Origin: an uncultured Bacteroidales bacterium
GTDB lineage: Bacteria > Bacteroidota > Bacteroidia > Bacteroidales > Marinilabiliaceae
DNA length: 5,998 nucleotides
Reading direction: 5' to 3'
NCBI GenBank assembly: GCA_934725785.1
Contig: CAKVCS010000068.1
Coordinates: 1-5,998, forward strand
Shown here: one piece after another, positions 1 through 5,998 of the stretch
Layout of the letters: each line of letters begins with the position of its first letter
How positions within the stretch are numbered: the first letter of the stretch is position 1
Position numbers and translations under genes: made by a program
The notes under the pieces: model-generated
Seen by the model: the letters and a program-made list of their open reading frames with translations, nothing else
Told to the model about the DNA's origin: nothing
The model's database searches: none

Positions 1-3000
1 GCTACACTCTCTCCGTCGACGGCGCGCAGAAACTCACCGCGTCGTTCATCGGCTACCAGAGCAGCGAGATCAACCTCACCGCGGGCCAGACCGACGCCAC
101 CCTCCAGGAGGAGAACAAGGAGATGGACGAGGTCGTGGTCGTGGCATACGGGACAACGACAAAGCAGGCGTTCACAGGCTCGGCCGCCGTGGTCGGGGCT
201 GACGAGCTCGAGAAGAGGACCACCAGCAACGTCGCCAACCAGCTCGCGGGATCTGTGCCAGGCCTTCAGATGCGTGGCGGCGATGGGGCCCCCGGCTCGG
301 AGGGCGGTAGCCTGCAGATTCGCGGCATCAGCTCTCTCTATGCGTCGACCAACCCCCTCGTTATTGTCGACGGCGCTCCTTATCCCGAGAACCTGTCCGA
401 CATCCCGGCAAGCGAGATCGAGAGCGTTACCGTGCTCAAGGACGCTGCTTCCGCAGCCCTTTACGGCGCGCGCGGAGCCTCGGGCGTCATTCTGATCACA
501 ACCAAGAAGGGGGCGAAGAACGCTGAGGGCCAGATAAATGTCGAGGCCAAGTGGGGCGTCAACAGCCGCTCCGTCCAGGACTATGACGTCATCACGGATC
601 CCGGTGAATATTACGAGGCGTTCTATGCGCAGCTCTATAACAAGTATTATTACAACGATGGCCTCTCTGCCGGCGCTGCCAACGTTAAGGCCAACGCCGA
701 CATGATTACAAAGCTCGGCTACCAGAGCATGAGCGTGCCCGACGGCGAGCTCCTTATCGGCACCGATGGCAAGATTAACCCAAAGGCCACCAAGGGCTTC
801 ACTTACACCGGCACCGATGGCGAGGAATATTACGTCTACCCCGACGACTGGACCGACGCCGCATACAGCAATTCGCTCCGCCAGGAGTACAACGTAAGCG
901 CCACGGGGGGCAACGACAGGGGCTCTTTCTTCGTCAGCGCCGGCTATCTCAAGGATGATGGCATCATAGAGTATACGGGCTACAAGCGTTTCTCCGCCCG
1001 TCTTAAGGCCGACTATCAGATTAAGAAGTGGTTCAAGGCCGGGGCCAACATCGGCTACGTGAACTCCAAAACGACATCCAACGCGGGAATGGACTATGGC
1101 GAGGAGCCTGAGCTGAGCGAAGCCAACCTCATGTACTTCGTCTCGTCTATCGCGCCTATCTATCCTATATACGTGCGCAACGCTGACGGCTCCGTCAAGG
1201 TCGACGATAACGGCAACCCGCACTATGACTTCAACCGTGGCGATTTCGGCACCCCTAATGACGCCGCAAAAGCCAATGGCATTACAATGAAGCGCGGCTT
1301 CCTCGATGGCAACCCGCTTGGGAACAACCGCTACAACGAGGTCAACGTAATCTCCAACGGCCTCAACGGCAACGTCAACGGTACGATCAACTTCACGCAG
1401 AACCTTAAGCTCGATTTTGTAAGCTCGCTAATCATCAACCACAATGACGCGTCGGACTACGAGAACTCGCTCTACGGTTCCAAGAAGAGTGTCGGCGGTT
1501 GGCTCCAGCGAAGCGCGCAGCTCATGTTCCGCCAGAATCATGTCCAGACGCTCAATTACTTCAACACTTTCGCCGATGTCCACAACCTCAGCGTCCTTGT
1601 CGGCCATGAGTACTACCGCTCAAAGACGCGCTACCTGACGGCCACGGCGCAAGGCAGCTTCTCGCCTGCCATCAAGGAGCTCGACGCTTTCGCTACGAAG
1701 ACCGACAATGGCAGTTACACTGGCCGATACAATGTCGAGGGCTGGTTCGGCAACGTGCAGTACAACTTCAACGAGCAGTACTACCTCCAGGGCAGCTTCC
1801 GCCGTGACGCGTCCAGCCGCTTCGCCGACGATAACCGTTGGGGCAGCTTCTGGTCCGTCGGCGCGGCTTGGATTCTCTCCAAGGAGGGCTTCATGGATGC
1901 CACAAAGGGCGTCATCGACGAGTTGAAGGTCAAGTTCTCTATTGGTCAGCAGGGCAACGACAATATCGCCGACTTCGCTTACACCGACACCTATACCATT
2001 GCCAAGAGCGGCGAGACAACTATGGCTCCGTCGTTCAGGCTCTTGGGCAATAAGGATATCACTTGGGAGACCGTCACCAACACCAACGTCGGTCTCGAGT
2101 TCAGCCTCTGGAAAGGCAGGCTCGCTGGATCTGTCGACTACTACAACAAGAAGACCACCGACCTCCTCTTCTGGCTCTCCATACCCGAGTCCGCCGGCTC
2201 GCGCGGCTACTATGGCAACATGGGCGACATCCGCAACCGCGGTGTCGAGGTTCAGCTCACAGGCTCCGTCATCAGGACAAGCGACCTCAATTGGACCATC
2301 ACGGCCAACCTCTCGCGCAACAAGTCCGAGATCCTCTCCCTCCCCGAGGGCAAGACTAAGGACAATGGCGGCTTCTACGAGGACCACCTCTGGTATGAGG
2401 AGGGCGGTGAGCTCTATAATTACATGACGTACGCTTATGCCGGTGTCAATGAGAAAGGCCAGGCCCTCTACTATTACGATGAGGATCTCAGCCCGCTTGG
2501 CAACAGCTCGAGCAACAATATTTCTAAGGCCGCAAAAAAACGTTCGGGCACAACGACCGATATATCCACGGCGAGCCGTTACGCCCACGGCTCCAACCTT
2601 CCGAAGGTGTTTGGCGGCTTCGGGACGACTCTCACGTGGAAGGGCATTGATGTCAGCGCCTCTTTCGACTACCAGATAGGCGGCAAGGTCTACGATGACC
2701 GTTACGCCAGCCTTATGACTCCCACCGAGGCCGACCGCGACGCTGGTAAGAACTTCCACAAGGATTGGGTGAGGTCTTGGTCGCCTTCCAACACGGGCAG
2801 CGACATACCCCGCTGGCAGTTCGGCGATCAGTACTCCACATATCAGAGCGACAGGTTCCTTACCGACGCCTCTTACCTCAACTTCTCCTCTTTCGCTGTC
2901 GGGTACACTATGCCCAGGCAGATCTCCGAGCGCATCCTCATGAGCAAGATCCGCGTCTATGTTGCCGGAGAGAACCTCACCTTCTGGTCTGCTCGTCAGG

Positions 3001-3095
3001 GATTCGACCCGCGCTTCTCTTACAAGGAGAACGAGACCATCGGCAACTACAGCCCCGTCCGCACCATCTCCGGCGGTCTGCAGCTCTCTTTCTAA
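1..3095 (+). CDS. SusC/RagA-family TonB-dependent outer-membrane transporter (5' partial)
   Basis: Outer-membrane beta-barrel transporter that imports a ligand delivered by its SusD partner, powered by TonB-ExbBD. The gene enters the window already open: the frame beginning at base 3 reads through with no stop, giving 1030 residues to the TAA at 3093-3095. Residues 1-37 look like the end of a carboxypeptidase-D-regulatory-like domain (SFIGYQS, then INLTAG). Next comes the TonB-box-like segment MDEVVVVAYGT (about 41-51). The plug domain spans about 52-168 and carries the SusC signature: LQIRG, then VIVDGAPYPENL, ASEIESVTVLKDAASAALYG, and ITTKKG near 165. The rest is aromatic-rich barrel sequence ending in a terminal Phe (GGLQLSF), as expected for BAM-dependent insertion. 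The Met at 123 lies inside the TonB box and is not the true start. The signal peptide and first part of the N-terminal domain are missing upstream. I see no cysteine. Family assignment is very secure; substrate is unknown. Confidence 0.96.
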   Translation, partial: YTLSVDGAQKLTASFIGYQSSEINLTAGQTDATLQEENKEMDEVVVVAYGTTTKQAFTGSAAVVGADELEKRTTSNVANQLAGSVPGLQMRGGDGAPGSEGGSLQIRGISSLYASTNPLVIVDGAPYPENLSDIPASEIESVTVLKDAASAALYGARGASGVILITTKKGAKNAEGQINVEAKWGVNSRSVQDYDVITDPGEYYEAFYAQLYNKYYYNDGLSAGAANVKANADMITKLGYQSMSVPDGELLIGTDGKINPKATKGFTYTGTDGEEYYVYPDDWTDAAYSNSLRQEYNVSATGGNDRGSFFVSAGYLKDDGIIEYTGYKRFSARLKADYQIKKWFKAGANIGYVNSKTTSNAGMDYGEEPELSEANLMYFVSSIAPIYPIYVRNADGSVKVDDNGNPHYDFNRGDFGTPNDAAKANGITMKRGFLDGNPLGNNRYNEVNVISNGLNGNVNGTINFTQNLKLDFVSSLIINHNDASDYENSLYGSKKSVGGWLQRSAQLMFRQNHVQTLNYFNTFADVHNLSVLVGHEYYRSKTRYLTATAQGSFSPAIKELDAFATKTDNGSYTGRYNVEGWFGNVQYNFNEQYYLQGSFRRDASSRFADDNRWGSFWSVGAAWILSKEGFMDATKGVIDELKVKFSIGQQGNDNIADFAYTDTYTIAKSGETTMAPSFRLLGNKDITWETVTNTNVGLEFSLWKGRLAGSVDYYNKKTTDLLFWLSIPESAGSRGYYGNMGDIRNRGVEVQLTGSVIRTSDLNWTITANLSRNKSEILSLPEGKTKDNGGFYEDHLWYEEGGELYNYMTYAYAGVNEKGQALYYYDEDLSPLGNSSSNNISKAAKKRSGTTTDISTASRYAHGSNLPKVFGGFGTTLTWKGIDVSASFDYQIGGKVYDDRYASLMTPTEADRDAGKNFHKDWVRSWSPSNTGSDIPRWQFGDQYSTYQSDRFLTDASYLNFSSFAVGYTMPRQISERILMSKIRVYVAGENLTFWSARQGFDPRFSYKENETIGNYSPVRTISGGLQLSF

Positions 3096-3122
3096 CCTAC
3101 TAACACATTATTGTTTATCAGT

Positions 3123-4790
3123 ATGAAGACTCATATATATCCTTCTCTCTTTGCCGCCGGCCTTGCGCTTGCCTTCTCCGGCTGCATCGACGAGGTTGAG
3201 CCGCAGACGACTACGGTCACTGCCGGGCAGGTGTCCGATGCTCCAGGGGCTTACGACAATTTCGTCGCTGCCCTCACCTCTTCGTATGCCGGTCAATTCG
3301 TCTACTCTCCTGCCGACAAGTATCCGTTCGACTTCGGTTATTCGGCGTTCTTCCTTGTCCGTGATGTCATGGCGCATGACATCGCCATCCGTGGCGACTG
3401 GTTCTCTTACTGGTACGAGTGCGTGGCCTTGTCTCCGTCCTCCGCCATCAGCCAGCTGCCGTGGACTTGCTACTACTCTTGGATCAAGAGCTGCAACACT
3501 GTCATCTCGCTCGCTCTTGAGGATCTGACGGAGGAGAAGATGGACGGTCTCGGCAAGGCCTACGCTCTCAGGGCGATGCTCTATCTTGACCTCGCCCAGA
3601 TGTATGGCGCCAAATCGTACGCCTACGACAAGGAGTGCCTCACTGTTCCCATCGTGACCGAGGAAACCTCCGTCGCGCAGCTCGCCAGCAACCCCAATGC
3701 AACGAACGAGCAGATTTACGACTTCATACTCTCCGACCTTGACAAGGCCGAGGCCAACATCAGCCTGGAGAAAAATCCGTCTGACGTCTACAACCCAGGG
3801 CTCGCCTTTGTCCAGGGCCTCAAGGCGCGCGCATACCTCTTTATGGAGGACTGGGCAAACGCCGAGAAGTACGCCAAGCTTGCGCAGGAGGGCTACTCCG
3901 TCATGAGCGCGGACGAGTATACCGACTGGACTACGGGCTTCAACACCCCAAACAGCGCATGGATTTTCGCCCTCCAGTTTAAGTCCGACGACCCCTGCAT
4001 CCTCCTAAACGATGCCGACTCCAGCTGGGGCAGCCAGATGTGCGTCGAGGTTGACCCGGTAGCCTCAGCTTGCGGCTATGCCGCCAACTATGGTCAACCT
4101 AACATGATTGATCAGCATCTTTACTCGACCATCCCCGCTACCGACTGCCGCAAGAAGTGCTATGTCGACTTCGCTATCGACGACCTCAGCGGCCAAGCCC
4201 GGCTCGATGCCCTCAGCGCATACTCTGACCATCCCGATTGGCTCGTCAACTGCATCTCGGCGACCGACGAGGGCACGTTCGGCGGCCTCGAGCTCAAGTT
4301 CCGCACCGCAGGCGGCGAGGCTGGCCGCGCCAACCAGCAGATCGGCTTCGTGATGTCCGTTCCTGTCATGCGTGTCGAGGAGATGAAGCTCATCGAGGCC
4401 GAGGCCGCTGGCATGCAGGACGAGGCTCGGGGGCGGCAGCTCCTCACCGAGTTTGCTCTCACCCGAGACCCGAACTATGTGTATGGACAGCACAACGAGT
4501 CCTACGGCAACACCTCCACCCCCGCTATCCAAAACGAGGTGTGGTGGCAGCGCCGAGTCGAGCTCTGGGGCGAGGGCTTCTCTATGGGGGACATCAAGCG
4601 ACTCCGCAAGAACGTCATCCGAAGCTACAAAGGTACCAACCACAAGGATGGATACCGCTGGAACACCAACGGACCTGCCGACTGGATGAACCTCGCCATT
4701 GTCCAGACCGAGACGAACTACAACTCCGCGTGCGTTTCCAACACCACGCCGACAGCGCCATCGGGCAACTCAGACCCCTACATTTTCTAA
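3123..4790 (+). CDS. SusD/RagB-family nutrient-binding outer-membrane lipoprotein
   Basis: Surface lipoprotein that binds the transported ligand and caps the adjacent SusC barrel. From ATG 3123 it is 555 residues, normal for SusD. A TTG at 3111 is in frame, but the ATG gives a clean signal peptide (MKTHIY, hydrophobic stretch, then FSGC) with lipidation at Cys21, followed by acidic residues (IDE) resembling a Bacteroidetes surface-export signal. Family hallmarks in order: WIKSCNTVI near 120; the TPR-like helix ALRAMLYLDLAQMYG near 146-160; TVPIVTEETS near 174; EQIYDFILSDLDKAE near 196-210; KARAYLFMEDWANAEKYAKLA near 233-254; and the C-terminal EEMKLIEAEAAG (about 419) and QRRVELWGEGFSMGDIKRLR (about 476-495). 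It lies 27 bases after susC and is almost certainly cotranscribed. It is unusually cysteine-rich, with 11 Cys beyond the lipidated one. Whether the ligand is a glycan or a peptide cannot be read from the sequence. Confidence 0.95.
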   Translation: MKTHIYPSLFAAGLALAFSGCIDEVEPQTTTVTAGQVSDAPGAYDNFVAALTSSYAGQFVYSPADKYPFDFGYSAFFLVRDVMAHDIAIRGDWFSYWYECVALSPSSAISQLPWTCYYSWIKSCNTVISLALEDLTEEKMDGLGKAYALRAMLYLDLAQMYGAKSYAYDKECLTVPIVTEETSVAQLASNPNATNEQIYDFILSDLDKAEANISLEKNPSDVYNPGLAFVQGLKARAYLFMEDWANAEKYAKLAQEGYSVMSADEYTDWTTGFNTPNSAWIFALQFKSDDPCILLNDADSSWGSQMCVEVDPVASACGYAANYGQPNMIDQHLYSTIPATDCRKKCYVDFAIDDLSGQARLDALSAYSDHPDWLVNCISATDEGTFGGLELKFRTAGGEAGRANQQIGFVMSVPVMRVEEMKLIEAEAAGMQDEARGRQLLTEFALTRDPNYVYGQHNESYGNTSTPAIQNEVWWQRRVELWGEGFSMGDIKRLRKNVIRSYKGTNHKDGYRWNTNGPADWMNLAIVQTETNYNSACVSNTTPTAPSGNSDPYIF

Positions 4791-4826
4791 CCATTGGATT
4801 GGTGCAAATCTTTTATCTGACTGAAA

Positions 4827-5693
4827 ATGAAGAACATATTTATATTGATATCCTCTCTCGCCGTTGCCTCGTTCGCAGCCTCCTGCGAGGATGTTACCGA
4901 GGGTGCTGAGCCTGGGTCTGATTCCCGCCCCAGCGTCGTCCTCTACCAGTATGCTGCAGATGGTGACTATGATGCCGATCTCACTACGCATATCCGACTT
5001 GCCGTCAACAGTGCCACCGAGGAGCTTTACCTTCTCGCCGAGACTGTCGAGGATTATGAGCAGCACTCTACGGATGGCTCAGAGGCCTATGCCGAGTATG
5101 TCCAGCAGAACGGCGAGCAGATTCAGGTCGGTGAGTCACTCGTTGCTGACAAGTATATTGAGCTTCCGGGCGACTACAAGATCACGGCTGTGGCAGTCAA
5201 AGGCTCTGAGCGAATGATATCCCAGACCGTCGACTTCTCTGGCATGTCCTACTCGCTCGTAGAGGGGCTTGACGGCTACGTCTATACCGACTTCGCAGGC
5301 GGGGTCTCCACACCTAAACTCTACGTTTGCGACCAGGATCCGACCCTCTACCGCCTCAAGGGAGTTGTGTATTCCGCACTTGGTGACGACGAGTTCAGCA
5401 TCAACTTCTCCAAAATCGAGGAGGACGGCGATGGAAACACCTATCTCTCTGTCCCGGCGCAGGCTACGCCTTACGAGTACGGCAGCTACGGGACGGTATT
5501 CATCCGCGACATCGCAACATATCAGAACAATTCGGCATATTCGACGGCTAAGGGATATTGCTGCTATATGACTCCGGATCACGAGATAGTTCTCGTCCTC
5601 AACGTCTATGTCTCAGCAGGCAACATCAAGCAAATCGCCTATGAGACTTTCGCCCTTCCTTCCGCTGATTCTGAGGAGGGTGGCGACGAGTAA
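4827..5693 (+). CDS. Putative surface lipoprotein of the SusCD operon, family not recognised
   Basis: A 288-residue lipoprotein encoded 36 bases after susD and before the operon terminator. The N-terminus (MKNIFIL, then a hydrophobic core and FAASC) is a lipoprotein signal peptide with lipidation at Cys20, followed by Glu-Asp and further acidic residues, consistent with export to the cell surface. The mature protein looks like two beta-rich segments. One, about 34-145, contains TTHIRLAVNSATEELYLLAE and later YKITAVAVKG, suggestive of an Ig/Fn3-like fold. The other, about 150-280, contains GYVYTDFAGG, DQDPTLYRLKG and YGTVFIRDIATY. There are no catalytic motifs I can recognise. The C-terminus is short and acidic (SADSEEGGDE). 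Cysteines after lipidation are Cys168 and the adjacent pair Cys245-Cys246. Its position matches that of SusE/SusF-type or other surface glycan-binding proteins, so an accessory ligand-binding role is a reasonable inference. I see no direct sequence similarity to SusE/F. The start is firm because it creates the signal peptide, and AAAATG is a typical A-rich Bacteroidetes start context. Confidence 0.85.
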   Translation: MKNIFILISSLAVASFAASCEDVTEGAEPGSDSRPSVVLYQYAADGDYDADLTTHIRLAVNSATEELYLLAETVEDYEQHSTDGSEAYAEYVQQNGEQIQVGESLVADKYIELPGDYKITAVAVKGSERMISQTVDFSGMSYSLVEGLDGYVYTDFAGGVSTPKLYVCDQDPTLYRLKGVVYSALGDDEFSINFSKIEEDGDGNTYLSVPAQATPYEYGSYGTVFIRDIATYQNNSAYSTAKGYCCYMTPDHEIVLVLNVYVSAGNIKQIAYETFALPSADSEEGGDE

Positions 5694-5815
5694 ATAGCCA
5701 AGATTTACATAAGCTAAAGGCTCAGCCCCGCCCCCGTCTCCCGACGGGGCGGGGCTTTTTTCTTGCTTATCCGCCCACACTTTGATACCTTAGTCGCCCT
5801 AAAAAGTTCAGAACA
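5694..5815 (+). other. Intergenic region between the SusCD operon and the apbE-like gene
   Basis: These 122 bases hold the intrinsic terminator and, after it, about 54 bases of leader for the apbE-like gene. That leader must contain a promoter if the downstream gene is independently expressed. A TTTG occurs at 5781-5784, but the bases before it do not match the Bacteroides -7 element (TAnnTTTG), so no promoter is called. No small ORF or RNA gene is apparent. Confidence 0.6.
5724..5761 (+). terminator. Rho-independent terminator after the SusCD-lipoprotein operon
   Basis: The left arm, 5724-5738, pairs with the right arm, 5743-5756, around the four-base loop TCCC. The stem has 14 base pairs, nearly all G-C, with one extra C bulged in the left arm. 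The right arm runs into six T residues (5756-5761). It starts 30 bases after the third gene's stop codon. The left flank has no A-run, so termination is expected mainly for + strand transcripts. It separates the uptake operon from the apbE-like gene. Confidence 0.93.
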
Positions 5816-5998
5816 GTGAAAACTATGCTCAGCGGGCTTGTCGCCCCCCTCGTCGCCTCCATCCTCGCGGCCTGCGCCGCGCCGCAAGACGCCTATCGCA
5901 AGAACTCCGGCTTCGTCTTCGGGACAACCTACGCCCTCACGTATCGCTCCGACTCCGACCTGCGGCAGTCCGTCCTCGACCGCCTCGCGGCCTACGAC
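5816..5998 (+). CDS. apbE: ApbE-like FAD:protein FMN transferase lipoprotein (3' partial)
   Basis: Only the first 61 codons are present; the frame is open at the window end. The diagnostic part is GFVFGTTYALTYRSD shortly after the signal peptide, matching the start of the ApbE domain in Bacteroidales proteins, where a G-x-x-F/M-G-T-x-Y strand is followed by a helix (here SVLDRLAAYD). ApbE enzymes act on the periplasmic side and transfer FMN from FAD to Thr/Ser of flavoproteins such as the NqrB/NqrC and RnfD/RnfG subunits. The N-terminus is a lipoprotein signal ending SILAAC. Start choice: ATG 5825 is the conventional codon, but GTG 5816 in the same frame adds MKT and so the positive charge a signal peptide needs. 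I prefer 5816, placing the lipidated Cys at residue 20; an in-frame TGA at 5783 limits further extension. The FAD-binding and Mg-binding motifs lie beyond the window. It follows the terminator, so it is probably transcribed separately from the SusCD unit. Confidence 0.85.
   Translation, partial: MKTMLSGLVAPLVASILAACAAPQDAYRKNSGFVFGTTYALTYRSDSDLRQSVLDRLAAYD

Noticed and set aside
759..823. A repeated GGCACCGATGGC block in susC.
   Set aside because: It encodes Gly-Thr-Asp-Gly twice within ordinary loop sequence; only two copies, too short to count as a repeat element.
2534..2540. A run of seven A residues in susC, in phase as A-AAA-AAA, resembling a slippery frameshift or phase-variation site.
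   Set aside because: The zero frame continues through an intact SusC barrel to a normal terminal Phe. A shift to either other frame would end the protein within about 140 bases and destroy the barrel. No strong downstream stem-loop is obvious.
1620..2759. A 379-codon open frame on the minus strand inside susC.
   Set aside because: It is fully antisense to the conserved SusC barrel region. Long antisense open frames are common in GC-rich genes; its translation is Val/Ala/Glu/Gly-rich with no recognisable domain.
3096..3122. A possible promoter in the susC-susD gap (TTATTGTTTATC resembles a -7 element).
   Set aside because: The spacing of TA to TTTG does not match TAnnTTTG, there is no suitable -33 element in the 27-base gap, and susCD pairs are normally cotranscribed.
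4065..4643. A 192-codon minus-strand open frame within susD.
   Set aside because: It is antisense to the conserved SusD C-terminal region, with low-complexity Leu/Ala/Glu composition and no family resemblance; a coding shadow.
4791..4826. A short direct repeat (ATTGG twice) in the gap between susD and the third lipoprotein gene.
   Set aside because: Five-base repeats are expected by chance; there is no hairpin with a T-run that would suggest termination or attenuation.
4238..4909. A 223-codon plus-strand open frame overlapping the end of susD and the start of the third lipoprotein.
   Set aside because: Its product is rich in Arg, His and Pro, typical of an out-of-frame reading of GC-rich DNA, and it overlaps two well-supported genes.

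Overview
The window looks like part of a chromosome from the Bacteroidota, most likely order Bacteroidales. The evidence is a tandem SusC/SusD outer-membrane uptake pair, lipoproteins with acidic residues just after the lipidated cysteine, and gene starts without Shine-Dalgarno sequences but with A/T-rich leaders. GC content is high for the group: 62% and 52% in two lines counted by hand. That would fit a GC-rich lineage such as Alistipes/Rikenellaceae, but the genus is a guess.

Layout, all on the + strand: (1) 1-3095, a SusC/RagA-type TonB-dependent outer-membrane transporter whose N-terminus lies upstream of the window; (2) 3123-4790, its SusD/RagB-type surface lipoprotein partner, 27 bases downstream; (3) 4827-5693, a third lipoprotein of unrecognised family, 36 bases after susD, probably an accessory surface ligand-binding protein; (4) 5724-5761, a strong GC-rich intrinsic terminator closing the three-gene unit; (5) 5816-5998, the start of an ApbE-like FAD:protein FMN transferase lipoprotein, cut off by the window end and probably a separate transcription unit.

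How the genes work together: in known SusCD pairs the SusD lipoprotein is a lid on the extracellular face of the SusC barrel. It captures an oligosaccharide or peptide and releases it into the barrel for TonB-energised import. The third lipoprotein sits where SusE/SusF-like surface glycan-binding proteins often sit and may help capture ligand. No glycoside hydrolase, peptidase, sigma/anti-sigma pair or hybrid two-component regulator is visible, so the substrate cannot be named.

This is mostly an ordinary nutrient-uptake locus, and I see no evidence of an undescribed system. The most open points are the identity of the third lipoprotein and the cysteine-rich SusD.
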